From: Hephaestia sp. MAHUQ-44 | Lineage (GTDB): Bacteria; Pseudomonadota; Alphaproteobacteria; Sphingomonadales; Sphingomonadaceae | Direction: 5' to 3' | Length of the DNA stretch: 64,000 nt | Assembly (NCBI RefSeq): GCF_023806085.1 | Contig: NZ_JAMSLX010000011.1 | Coordinates: forward strand, 57,535-121,534 | Part shown: piece after piece, positions 35,652 through 43,786 of the stretch | How positions within the stretch are numbered: the first letter of the stretch is position 1 | Layout of the letters: every line of letters begins with the position of its first letter | Notes under the pieces: model-generated | Told to the model about the DNA's origin: nothing | Database searches by the model: none | What the model saw: only the letters and a program-made list of their open reading frames with translations | Translations under genes and position numbers: made by a program

Positions 35652-35935
35652 TCCGCAGCATCGCCGATCGTGAAACCGAGTGCGTCTGGAGTGGACGTCG
35701 CAGCCGCAAGCTGCCGTCCGATATCCAGCAGACCGCGCGCCGCAAGCTGCGCCAGCTCGACAGCATCGAGTGCCTCGACGAGCTTCGCGTTCCGCGCGGC
35801 AATCGGCTTGAGCAGTTGAAAGAGATACGGCCTCCACGATATAGTATCCGGATCAACGACCAGTGGCGGATTACGTTCGGCTGGTCGGATGGAGGCGCAG
35901 ACGATGTCCGGATCGAAGACTATCATCGCGGATGA
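35648..35935 (+). CDS. higB: HigB/GraT-type RelE-family toxin
   Basis: A 95-residue mRNA-cleaving ribosome-dependent toxin. The sequence follows the family closely: SGRRSRKLPSDIQQTARRKL, LRVPRGNRLEQLKEIRPPRY, then SIRINDQWRITF and EDYH at the end. It precedes its antitoxin, the reversed order typical of hig loci. It overlaps the upstream RAMA gene by 4 bp and the antitoxin gene by 32 bp. Confidence 0.93.
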   Translation: MIRSIADRETECVWSGRRSRKLPSDIQQTARRKLRQLDSIECLDELRVPRGNRLEQLKEIRPPRYSIRINDQWRITFGWSDGGADDVRIEDYHRG

Positions 35936-36224
35936 CGACCGGCTGGATAATGTCCATCCGGGCGATGTGCTGCGCGAGGATTTCCTGATCGGTAGCGACA
36001 TCACGCTCGATGAGGTTGCCGCAGGGGCCGATTTGTCGCGCGATCGGCTGGCCCGGATCGTGGCGAGCCTGGACGACGTCGATGCTGCGGTCGATGCCCG
36101 GCTGACGCGCTATTTCGGGATGAGCGAAGGCTTTTTCCTGCGGCTGCAAAATAGCTACGATCTGGAGGAAGTGCGCCTGCGCGACGGTGACGCGCTCGAT
36201 CGGATCGTGCCGCGCGCCGCCTGA
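35904..36224 (+). CDS. higA: HigA-type antitoxin
   Basis: A 106-residue helix-turn-helix antitoxin. The start of the family (NVHPGDVLREDFL), the HTH region (LDEVAAGADLSRDRLARIVA) and the C-terminal RYFGMSEGFFLRLQNSYDLE are clear. ATG 35904 is preferred over ATG 35889, which would add five residues. It probably neutralises HigB and represses the operon, possibly at the palindrome at 35183-35196. It converges with the PRC-barrel gene. Confidence 0.92.
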   Translation: MSGSKTIIADDDRLDNVHPGDVLREDFLIGSDITLDEVAAGADLSRDRLARIVASLDDVDAAVDARLTRYFGMSEGFFLRLQNSYDLEEVRLRDGDALDRIVPRAA

Positions 36225-36228
36225 CGCG

Positions 36229-36606
36229 TTACCCCAGCGTCAGATCTTCGCGGTCCACGCCGTAATAGCTTGCGACGCGATCGGCATAGGCCTGGTCGAA
36301 GACGGGGGCGTTGTTCGACCAACTGGGGCCGCCTTCGAGGAGGCGGCGGTCGATCGTGACGCGATAGTCGTCGGCGACGGGATCGTAATCGAGCAGGTGG
36401 AAGGGCAGGGGGTAGAACGCCTTGCCCATGCCCAGAAAACCGCCGATCGAGAGGATAGCATAAGCCGCGCGGCCGGTGCGTTTGTGGATCATGAAGGCAA
36501 GGACGTGGCCGATCCGATCGCCGTCGCGGCTCAGGACCTTCATCACCTCGACCTTGTTCGACTGGATCAGGATCTGGTTTGCGGTCTCGGGGTTGGGGGT
36601 CGCCAT
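36229..36606 (-). CDS. PRC-barrel domain protein
   Basis: A 125-residue soluble protein with a PRC-barrel core (VEVMKVLSRDGDRIGHVLAFMI, then KRTGRAAYAILSIGGFLGMG). These small barrels are stress-associated in alphaproteobacteria, and their ligands are unknown. ATG 36606 has AGGAATCCGAG upstream. The 3' ends of this gene and higA nearly touch (4 bp apart). Confidence 0.85.
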   Translation of the reverse strand: MATPNPETANQILIQSNKVEVMKVLSRDGDRIGHVLAFMIHKRTGRAAYAILSIGGFLGMGKAFYPLPFHLLDYDPVADDYRVTIDRRLLEGGPSWSNNAPVFDQAYADRVASYYGVDREDLTLG

Positions 36607-36706
36607 CTCGGATTCCTTCTTGTGTCGAAGGCGAAACGGCGCGCGCGCGGTGCGGTTCCTCGCGCTGGGCGGTTGAGCGGCGGCCCGGCTTCGCCCATAA
36701 GCGGCC

Positions 36707-37237
36707 ATGATGCGTAACATGCTTGCCCTTGCCGCGGTCGCGATCCTCGCCGGCTGTATCCCCGCCTCGCCGCCGCCCGTCGCGCCGGCGCCGCAACCCG
36801 CGCCGGCCCCCGCGCCGGTGCCGTCTCCGCCGCCAGTGGCGCCCGCGCCGGCCGGCGACTGGCACGATTGGCCGCTGACGCCGGGCGACTGGCGCTATCG
36901 CCAGGATGCGCACGGCAGCGTTGCAACCTTCGGGACGGGGGGCGCCGATGTGGCGTTTGCGCTGCACTGCGACCGCCCTGCGCAACAGATCATCGTCTCG
37001 CGTGTCGGAATCGCGCCGACTAGCGGGGCAATGATGATCCGTACCAGCAGCACCGCGCGCGCGCTGGCATCGCAGCCGAGCGGGGCGACGATGGTGAGCA
37101 CGCTTGCCGCGCGCGATTCGCTGATCGACGCGATGGGTTATAGCCGCGGCCGCTTCATCGTCGAGCAGCCGGGGCTGCCGATTTTGGTGATCCCGGCTTA
37201 TGCCGAAATCGAGCGCGTGGCCGAGGATTGCCGGTGA
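36707..37237 (+). CDS. Lipoprotein with proline-rich linker (tandem copy 1)
   Basis: A 176-residue predicted lipoprotein with lipobox LAGC. A Pro/Ala linker (residues about 20-48) leads to a globular domain beginning GDWHDWPLTPGDWRYRQD. The domain resembles that of the next gene (both have a DWRY/QWRF start, a MMIRT/MQIIA strand and a C-terminal Cys), so the two are likely duplicated paralogues. The function is not recognised. Confidence 0.72.
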   Translation: MMRNMLALAAVAILAGCIPASPPPVAPAPQPAPAPAPVPSPPPVAPAPAGDWHDWPLTPGDWRYRQDAHGSVATFGTGGADVAFALHCDRPAQQIIVSRVGIAPTSGAMMIRTSSTARALASQPSGATMVSTLAARDSLIDAMGYSRGRFIVEQPGLPILVIPAYAEIERVAEDCR

Positions 37238-37803
37238 TGAAGCGCCTGATTGCGGTGGCGATGCTGGCGGGGCTGGGGGCCTGCCAGCAGCACGCGCCGT
37301 CGAACACCGAGATGCCGGTGCCCGAGGCGAGCGGCAATTTGCAGGACGCGCACCGCGTGCCTGCCCCCTCGGCCGATGTCGGCTCGGCGGCTTTGCCCGC
37401 GCCCGAGCTTGAGGGGGTTGCCGTCGCGGCGGGGCAATGGCGTTTTCAGGTGTCGGCCAAGGGCGATCAGGCGGTGTTCGGCGACGCCGGAGAAGCCTCC
37501 GAATTCGCGATGCGGTGCGATCCGGAAACGCGCCGGATGGTGTTCACGCGCGCCGCCTCGGGCGGCACCGGCGCGACGATGCAGATCATTGCCGCCAACG
37601 GCGCGGCGACCTTCTACACCGAGCCGGGGCCGGGGGGCCGCACGCAGGCGAGCAACCCGGCGACCGATACCTTCCTTACCGATGTCCTCGCGACCGCGAA
37701 GGATCGGATCGGGGTCAGGATCGGGGGCGGGCCGACGCTGGCGATGCCGATCGATCCGGTCATCCGCCAGACCATCCTGCGGTGCGCGGCCCCGATCGGA
37801 TAG
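37237..37803 (+). CDS. Lipoprotein (tandem copy 2)
   Basis: A 188-residue lipoprotein (LAGLGACQQ lipobox) with a domain like that of copy 1: VAAGQWRFQVSAKGDQAVFG, CDPETRRMVFTR, MQIIAANGAATFY and a C-terminal ILRCAAP. Its start overlaps the previous stop by one base (TGATG), so the two are translated together. The function is not recognised. Confidence 0.72.
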   Translation: MKRLIAVAMLAGLGACQQHAPSNTEMPVPEASGNLQDAHRVPAPSADVGSAALPAPELEGVAVAAGQWRFQVSAKGDQAVFGDAGEASEFAMRCDPETRRMVFTRAASGGTGATMQIIAANGAATFYTEPGPGGRTQASNPATDTFLTDVLATAKDRIGVRIGGGPTLAMPIDPVIRQTILRCAAPIG

Positions 37804-37955
37804 CGCGGCGCGCCGTCGCCGCGGCGCGAAACGCGGATGGTTGCGCAGATGCGCGCGCAAAACAAGACTTGTTTCTGGGGCATCGCTGACTCACATTGGG
37901 GGTGTAGCCAGGGCATGGCTGCACAGTGCTTCAACTAGCGAAAGGAGGTGATCCG

Positions 37956-38012
37956 ATGTCTCATGGTTCAGCAATGGGGTCGGTTCAGTTCGTTCGGGAG
38001 ACGCGCCGCTGA
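37956..38012 (+). CDS. 18-residue ORF with 14-nt perfect Shine-Dalgarno
   Basis: Encodes MSHGSAMGSVQFVRETRR. The ribosome site AAAGGAGGTGATCC (37941-37954) is complementary to the whole 3' tail of 16S rRNA over 14 nt. This is far longer than needed for initiation, and the spacing from GGAGG to ATG is 7 nt. It may be a leader peptide or a ribosome-docking signal. It is too short for codon statistics. Confidence 0.5.
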   Translation: MSHGSAMGSVQFVRETRR

Positions 38013-38123
38013 TCGCCACCGGGTGTCGCCGGGGGGTATTCTCCCCCAGCCAACGGCAGCACCCACAGGCATAACGGCTCGCATGGTCTCCCGGGCTGGA
38101 GCTTCCGGCCGCTGACCATGCGA

Positions 38124-38170
38124 GAGGCTGTCGGGCACCTCGGGAGAGGGCCCGGCAGCCTCTTTCATTT
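38124..38170 (+). terminator. Intrinsic terminator of the structured RNA
   Basis: A 13-bp stem (38124-38136 with 38150-38162, including one G-U pair) followed by TTTCATTT. A classic intrinsic terminator on the plus strand. Confidence 0.82.
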
Positions 38171-38248
38171 CTGGAGGACTGTTTCAGTTGCGCTGAACCA
38201 GGAGCGGTGCCGGCCCTTCTCCCGACCCTGGATCATCGCGCCCAGTTC

Positions 38249-38342
38249 GTCCCCGGACTTGATCCGGGGTTGTCGAAGCACCGTTCTTGTTTTCCATACG
38301 CAACGGACAAAAGCGGCCCTTCGACAGGCTCAGGGCGAACGG
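38249..38342. repeat. Family S inverted repeat pair (left copy chimeric)
   Basis: The left copy (38249-38289) has a CCCCGGACTTGATCCGGGG hairpin joined to the S-family half TTGTCGAAGCACCGTTCTTG. The right copy (38309-38342) is a regular inverted S copy. The left hairpin resembles the core of family C, so the two families may be related or recombined. Confidence 0.8.
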
Positions 38343-38362
38343 ATCATATAAGGCTCGCCGCG

Positions 38363-39823
38363 CTAGCTGATCTCGTAAGCCTCGGCGTCGAAGCGGCGCA
38401 TCAATTTGGCGAAGGCCCGGGTGTCGTTGCTCCAGTTATTGGGCATGATGCCGCTGCCGGTCTTGTACCAGCTCTCGCACCCGCCCGCCCAGGCGGTGGT
38501 GAGCAGGCGGTTCTGGAGGGCGCTGTTATATGCCTCCTGCGCCGTGCTGCGCACCTCGATGCGGCGCGCCTCGCCGCGCGCGAGCTTGAGGATCGCGGGC
38601 AGCGCGTAGCGCATCTGGCGCTCGACCATGAAGATGATCGAATTGTGCCCGAGATTGGTGTTGGGGCCGTAGAGGATGAACAGATTGGGGAAACCCGCGA
38701 CGGTGGTGCCGCGATAGGCAATGGCGCCGTGCCGCCACACGCGATCGAGCGTGCCGCGTGGTCCGTCGATCACGATCGGTGCGAGGAAACCGTGGCTGGC
38801 GAAGCCGGTCGCCCAGACGATGATGTCGAGCGGGATCGTCTCGCCATCGGCCAGTTGCACGCCCTCGCGCGTGATCGCGGCGATCGCGCGCGTGTCGAGA
38901 TCGACGCGGCGCCGCGTCAACGCGGGGTAATAATCGTCGGAGACCAGCGTGCGCTTGCAGCCGATCGGGAAATCGGGGGCAAGCTTCGCGCGCAGCGCGG
39001 CGTCGGGCACCTGCGCCTTGAGGTGATCGTGCGCGAGCGCCTCCATCTCGCGGGCCTTGTCGCCGCCAGGGGCGCCGATCGCGGGCCAGCTTGCCTCGAG
39101 CTTGCGCCAGATCAGCCAGCGGAACGCCCGGCGCAGCAGCGGGACGCGCGCGAACAGGCCGCGTAGCCGTGGCGAAAAGCGATGGTCGCCGCGCGGGATG
39201 ATCCATGGCGGCGAGCGCTGGAACACCGTGAGGTGCGCCACCCTGTCGACGATCCCCGGTACGACCTGGATCGCGCTGGCGCCGGTGCCGATCACGCCGA
39301 CGCGTTTGCCGGTGAGCGGAAGCGACGCATCCCAGCGCGCGGTGTGGAATTGCGCACCGGCGAAACGCTTGCGACCGGGAATGTCGGGGATATTCGGGTG
39401 GTTGAGCTGGCCGGTCGCGACGATCAGGGCCGGCGCGCGCCACGCGCGGCCATCGGCGGCGGTGACGCTCCAGCGATTGTCGGTCTCGTCGAAGCGGGCG
39501 TGCGTTACCTCGGTGCCGAGCCGCAGGTGGCGGTCAAGCCCCCGTGCCTTGGCCGTTTGCGTGAAATAGGCGAGGATTTCGGGTTGCGGCGCGAACATCC
39601 GCGACCAATGAGGGTTGGGCGCGAAGCTGTAGCTGTAGAGATGGCTCGGCACGTCGCACGCGCAGCCCGGATAGCGATTGTCGCGCCAGGTGCCGCCGAC
39701 GCCGTCGCCTTTTTCGAGGATCACGAGATCGTCGATCCCGCGTCGTCGCAGCCGCATCGCCGCGAGCAACCCCGACATGCCGGCGCCGATGATGATGACG
39801 CGTGTGTCCTGGGGTTCGTGCAT
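38363..39823 (-). CDS. Flavin-containing (Baeyer-Villiger-type) monooxygenase
   Basis: A 486-residue FAD/NADPH oxygenase. The N-terminal Rossmann motif (IIGAGMSG), the second nucleotide-binding motif (VIGTGASAIQV) and a Baeyer-Villiger-like fingerprint FAGAQFHTARW between them are visible, followed by ATGF near residue 345. These enzymes insert oxygen into ketones or oxidise heteroatoms; the substrate is unknown. Divergent from the amidase gene. Confidence 0.88.
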   Translation of the reverse strand: MHEPQDTRVIIIGAGMSGLLAAMRLRRRGIDDLVILEKGDGVGGTWRDNRYPGCACDVPSHLYSYSFAPNPHWSRMFAPQPEILAYFTQTAKARGLDRHLRLGTEVTHARFDETDNRWSVTAADGRAWRAPALIVATGQLNHPNIPDIPGRKRFAGAQFHTARWDASLPLTGKRVGVIGTGASAIQVVPGIVDRVAHLTVFQRSPPWIIPRGDHRFSPRLRGLFARVPLLRRAFRWLIWRKLEASWPAIGAPGGDKAREMEALAHDHLKAQVPDAALRAKLAPDFPIGCKRTLVSDDYYPALTRRRVDLDTRAIAAITREGVQLADGETIPLDIIVWATGFASHGFLAPIVIDGPRGTLDRVWRHGAIAYRGTTVAGFPNLFILYGPNTNLGHNSIIFMVERQMRYALPAILKLARGEARRIEVRSTAQEAYNSALQNRLLTTAWAGGCESWYKTGSGIMPNNWSNDTRAFAKLMRRFDAEAYEIS

Positions 39824-39969
39824 CGGGCCAGCCTAGCCTTGCCGGGCGCAAAGGTCACGCCGGGTACGCGCGGCGCCCCTTGTCGCGACGGCGATGGTGC
39901 CGCAGGATCGGCGTGCAGGGACTCGCGGCACGACGGATGCCGCAACGGGGGTGCGCCACGGAGGGGATT

Positions 39970-41559
39970 ATGCGGTGTCTGCTGGCATCACTGGCATTGG
40001 CGGTCGCTGTTCCGGCGATGGCGCAACAGGCGCCGCGAATCGAAGAGGCCTCGATCGAGCAACTGCACGCGATGATGGCGCAGGGCAGTTCGAGCGAGGC
40101 GATCACGCGTGCCTATCTCGCGCGGATCGCGGCGATGGACCGCGCCGGGCCGACGCTGCGATCGGTGATCGCGCTCAACCCCGAGGCGATCGCGCAGGCG
40201 CAGGCGAGCGACGCGCGGCGCACGGCGGGCACCCCGCTTGGCCCGCTCGATGGCGTGCCGATCCTGATCAAGGACAATATCGAGACCCGCGATCCGATGC
40301 CGACGACGGCGGGCAGCCTCGCGCTCAAGGACAATGTCACCCGCCGCGATGCGCCGGTGGTGGCGCGGCTGCGTGCGGGCGGCGCGGTGATCCTCGGCAA
40401 GACCAATCTGTCGGAATGGGCGAACATCCGGTCGACGAATGCGATGAGCGGGTGGAGCGCGATCGGCGGGCTGGTGCGCAATCCCTACGCGCTCGATCGC
40501 ACCGCGTGCGGCTCGTCGAGCGGCTCGGGGGCGGCGGTGGCGGCGAGCTTCGCGGCGGCGGCGCTGGGCACCGAGACCGACGGATCGGTGGTGTGCCCCG
40601 CCTCGATCAACGGGCTGGTCGGGTTGAAGCCGACGATCGGGCTGGTCAGCCGCACGCATATCGTGCCGATCAGCCACAGCCAGGATATCGCCGGGCCGAT
40701 GGCCAGGTCGGTGCGCGACACCGCGATCCTGTTCACCGCGATGATCGGCAGCGATCCGGCCGATCCGACGACGAAGGACGCCGATGCGCACCGCAGGGAT
40801 TATGCGGCGGGCCTGTCCGATACCGCGCTTAAGGGCGTACGGATCGGGGTGCGCCGCCCCGAGGGGATGCCGCCGCACCTGAGCGCGGCGTATGATCGCG
40901 CGCTTGCGGTGTTGAAGGCCGAGGGCGCGGTGCTGGTCGAGGTGGCCGAACCCAGGCTCGATGGACTGGGCGAGGCCGAGTTCACGGTGTTCAAGACCGA
41001 GTTGAAGGCCGATCTGAACACGTATCTGGCGACCACGCCGCCCGCGGTCACCGCGCGGACGCTCGCCGATCTGATCGCGTTCAACCAAGCCCATGCCGAT
41101 ACCGAGATGCCGTTCTTCGCGCAGGAGATTTTCGAGCAGGCACAGGCCACCAAGGGGCTAGATGACGCCGCGTACAAGGCCGCGCGGGCGACGTCGCTGC
41201 GGCTGGCGGGCGCCGAGGGGATCGATGCGATGCTCAAGGCGGCGGATGTGCAGATATTGGTCGAGCCCACCTACGCGCAGGCATGGCTCAGCGACCCGAT
41301 CTACGGCGATCAATATAACGGGCCGAGCGCGTCGACGCTGCCGGCCGTGGCGGGCTATCCGCACCTGACCGTGCCGATGGGGCTGGCCGATGGGTTGCCC
41401 GTGGGGCTGTCGTTCATCGGCCCGGCGTATAGCGAGGCGCTGCTGCTCAGCGCGGGCTATGATTACGAACAGGCGAGCCACGCGCGGGTTCCGCCCCGCT
41501 ATCTGCCGACCGCCGATGTCGGGGCGGGGCTAGAGGGCGCGGGGCGCCCTGGATTCTAG
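39970..41559 (+). CDS. Exported amidase (amidase signature family)
   Basis: A 529-residue hydrolase with a signal peptide (LLASLALAVAVPAMAQ). The Ser-cisSer-Lys catalytic triad regions are visible: PILIKDNIET (Lys), CGSSSGSGAAVAASF (cis-Ser) and TETDGSVVCPASING (nucleophile Ser). GatA-like enzymes of this kind hydrolyse diverse amides; an exported form with an unknown substrate is likely. ATG 39970 has GGAGG upstream. Confidence 0.9.
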   Translation: MRCLLASLALAVAVPAMAQQAPRIEEASIEQLHAMMAQGSSSEAITRAYLARIAAMDRAGPTLRSVIALNPEAIAQAQASDARRTAGTPLGPLDGVPILIKDNIETRDPMPTTAGSLALKDNVTRRDAPVVARLRAGGAVILGKTNLSEWANIRSTNAMSGWSAIGGLVRNPYALDRTACGSSSGSGAAVAASFAAAALGTETDGSVVCPASINGLVGLKPTIGLVSRTHIVPISHSQDIAGPMARSVRDTAILFTAMIGSDPADPTTKDADAHRRDYAAGLSDTALKGVRIGVRRPEGMPPHLSAAYDRALAVLKAEGAVLVEVAEPRLDGLGEAEFTVFKTELKADLNTYLATTPPAVTARTLADLIAFNQAHADTEMPFFAQEIFEQAQATKGLDDAAYKAARATSLRLAGAEGIDAMLKAADVQILVEPTYAQAWLSDPIYGDQYNGPSASTLPAVAGYPHLTVPMGLADGLPVGLSFIGPAYSEALLLSAGYDYEQASHARVPPRYLPTADVGAGLEGAGRPGF

Positions 41560-41562
41560 GCT

Positions 41563-41645
41563 GCGGCATCGGCCCTCTCCCCCGTCCCATCTCCCATGAC
41601 ATTATACTGATTGGGAGGTGGGGCGGGGGAGAGGGCCGGTGCCGC
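41563..41645. repeat. Family R long palindrome, copy 3
   Basis: Arms 41563-41596 and 41612-41645 pair over 34 bp with three G-T wobble mismatches. Relative to copy 2 it is inverted: its loop reads CAGTATAATGTC on the minus strand. A G-C pair of the other copies is replaced by T-A here, keeping the stem. Confidence 0.9.
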
Positions 41646-41657
41646 TCTCGCATCAAA

Positions 41658-42131
41658 TTACGACAAGCGCCGGCCGAGGATATCGTTGCGCACATAGGTG
41701 GCGCGCAGCGACAGGCGGACCTCGACGAGGAACATGATGAGCCCCGACACCAGCAGCAGCATCGCCATGATGAACATCACCCCCACCACGGTGCCGATGT
41801 GGAGATGCGCCAGCTCGCCGACGAACAGCAAGGCGACCACCGAACAGGTCGCGATCGCGCTCGACACGCACAGGAACAGGGCGGTGTTGATGACCTTCAT
41901 TCGCCAATCGAGCAGCCGCAATTCCCAGCCATGGTGAACGCGGTCCTCGCTGTTCAGAACGGGCTGAAGCCGCTCGAGCGCGCGCGCCCGATCGACCACG
42001 CGCGCGAGTCGCGCGACGAGCACGTTGAGGATCGCGCCGATGCCCGCGAGCATGAACACGGGGCTGAGCGAGAGCTGGATCGTCTGGGCGATCGTGGTGA
42101 CGGCGGGGAACATTTCCATGGGTTCGCGCAT
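41658..42131 (-). CDS. DUF2721 membrane protein
   Basis: A 157-residue protein with three hydrophobic segments (LSLSPVFMLAGIGAILNVLV, ALFLCVSSAIATCSVVALLF and VMFIMAMLLLVSGLIMFLV) and a basic central loop (RLARVVDRARALER), matching DUF2721. The function is unknown. ATG 42131 or ATG 42119 could be the start. It is divergent from the STAS-like gene. Confidence 0.8.
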   Translation of the reverse strand: MREPMEMFPAVTTIAQTIQLSLSPVFMLAGIGAILNVLVARLARVVDRARALERLQPVLNSEDRVHHGWELRLLDWRMKVINTALFLCVSSAIATCSVVALLFVGELAHLHIGTVVGVMFIMAMLLLVSGLIMFLVEVRLSLRATYVRNDILGRRLS

Positions 42132-42184
42132 GATGCGTGGAAACGCGCCGGATGCAACCCGGCGTGTAGGCAGGAACCCTCATC

Positions 42185-42547
42185 ATGATCGATTATCGCA
42201 CCGATCCCACCGACGGCGTCGTCGAATTCACGATCGACGGCCCGATTACCAAACCGGAATACGACCGCGTCGTCGCCGAGATCGATGGTGCGATCGCGCG
42301 GTTCGGCAAATTGCGCCTGATCGAGATCGTCAAGGACATCGGCGCGATCGACAGTTCGATCTGGTGGCCCGATCTCAAATGGGCGGCGAAACATCTCAAC
42401 CATATCGCACGCTGCGCGGTGGTGACCGACAAGGGCTGGATCGGCGCGATCACGCGCGCCGCCGCCGCGGTGCTGGCGGCCGAGATCCGCGTCTTCGCGC
42501 TCGCCGATGTCGCCGAGGCGCGTGCCTGGGTACGCGAACGGCCCTAG
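42185..42547 (+). CDS. STAS/SpoIIAA-like domain protein
   Basis: A 120-residue protein with the SpoIIAA-like (STAS superfamily) pattern: VVEFTIDGPITKPEYDRV, then KLRLIEIVKDI and WIGAITRAAAAVLAAEIRVF. Stand-alone members bind lipids or regulate partners; no phosphorylatable Ser was assigned. Its ribosome site is AGGAACCCTC upstream. Confidence 0.78.
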   Translation: MIDYRTDPTDGVVEFTIDGPITKPEYDRVVAEIDGAIARFGKLRLIEIVKDIGAIDSSIWWPDLKWAAKHLNHIARCAVVTDKGWIGAITRAAAAVLAAEIRVFALADVAEARAWVRERP

Positions 42548-42613
42548 GCACGCGACAAAACGGGCGTGTCATCCATCTTCTGGTAACCGTGGCGCTGCTA
42601 GAGCCGGCGCTGG

Positions 42614-43735
42614 ATGACCGATTCCATGCCGCTCGATGCTTTCACCCGCCTGCCTGCGACGTCGCGGGCGATGACGCTCGACGGCCTGTCGGGGCTGATC
42701 GATACCGTCGCGGCCGAGGCCGCCGAATCGCACCGCTTCCTGCGCTTCCAATGGTTTGCCGCGGCGCTGGCTGCTTATGGCGGCGCGGCGCGCACGATCG
42801 TGGTCGAGCGCGAGGGCGATCCGGTGATCGCGCTGCCGATGATCGCGACCGGGCCGCGCTGGCTGGGTATGGCGAGCGTGCCGGGCAGCTATTGGCCGTT
42901 CCGCAGCTTTCCGATGAGCATCACCGCCGAGCCCGAACAGGTCGCGCTGCTGCTCGCCGAATTGCGGCGGCAGGTCCGCGTGCTCCGGATCGGCCCGGTG
43001 TGCGACGGCGATCCGGGGCTGGAGGCGATGATCGCGGCGGCGCGGGACCGGGGCTGGGTGGTGCTCGATCGCTTCGTTGCCGACAGCTATGTGCTCGATA
43101 TGGCGGGCGGCAAGGCGGCGGGCACCTGGCCGCGCAGTTCGACGCTCAAGAAGAACCGCTTCCACGAAAAGCATCTGGCGACGCATGGCGCGCTCGACTG
43201 GCATTATGCGAGCGGCGATGCGTTGCCCGCCGCATTCGATGCCTATGCGGCGGTCGAGGAAAAAAGCTGGATCGCCGATCATGACGATGGCGGGCGCGAT
43301 GCCAAATTCACCGCGACCGGGCACGGCGCCTTCTGGCGCGCGGCGGTGGCGGACCCGGTGCTTGCCGGGATGCTGTCGGGATCGCTGCTGACGATCGACG
43401 GGGCGCCGGTATCGTTCGCGTTCGACGTCGATGTCGGCCCGCTGCGCTATGCGATCGCCAACAGCTATGACCAGACGTTCGCCAAGCATTCGCCGGGGCG
43501 CGTGCTTGATTATCGCAGCCTGTTGCGCGGGCTCGATCGGGGAATCGCGCTGGTCGATTGGGGCGCGGGCGACAGCGGCTACAAGCGCGCGATCGGCGCC
43601 GAACGCGCACAGGCGATCCGCGACTGGCTGTTCATCCGCCCCGGCGTGTCGGCGGCGGCGGCGCGACTGCTCGCGGGGCGCTGGCGGCGATCGGGCAACG
43701 CGGGGCCGGCGCGCGATTTCTCGTCACAGGCGTAA
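42614..43735 (+). CDS. GNAT-type (BcsL/CelD-like, FemAB-like) acyltransferase
   Basis: A 373-residue protein with a BcsL/CelD acetyltransferase_6 domain in its second half (STLKKNRFHEKHLATHG, VSFAFDVDVGPLRYAIANSY and KHSPGRVLDYRSL). These enzymes often act in exopolysaccharide or lipid modification. No polysaccharide locus is adjacent, so the acceptor is unknown. Confidence 0.8.
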   Translation: MTDSMPLDAFTRLPATSRAMTLDGLSGLIDTVAAEAAESHRFLRFQWFAAALAAYGGAARTIVVEREGDPVIALPMIATGPRWLGMASVPGSYWPFRSFPMSITAEPEQVALLLAELRRQVRVLRIGPVCDGDPGLEAMIAAARDRGWVVLDRFVADSYVLDMAGGKAAGTWPRSSTLKKNRFHEKHLATHGALDWHYASGDALPAAFDAYAAVEEKSWIADHDDGGRDAKFTATGHGAFWRAAVADPVLAGMLSGSLLTIDGAPVSFAFDVDVGPLRYAIANSYDQTFAKHSPGRVLDYRSLLRGLDRGIALVDWGAGDSGYKRAIGAERAQAIRDWLFIRPGVSAAAARLLAGRWRRSGNAGPARDFSSQA

Positions 43736-43786
43736 CAATATTCCTCCAAGGGTTGCGTGTGCGAACGTATCGGTTAATGCGCTCGC

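Larger units (their letters stand above)
37900..38170 (+). ncRNA. Structured RNA with embedded mini-ORF and terminator
   Basis: About 270 nt holding several strong stems: 37902-37910 with 37916-37924 (9 bp including one G-U pair), a GGGGG/CCCCC hairpin near 38030-38046, 38078-38088 with 38114-38124 (11 bp perfect), and the terminator 38124-38162. A weak promoter-like TTGTTT (37869-37874) and CACATT (37892-37897), 17 bp apart, would start transcription near 37903. The element contains the 18-codon ORF described separately. I do not recognise it with certainty; a known alphaproteobacterial RNA family is possible. Confidence 0.6.
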
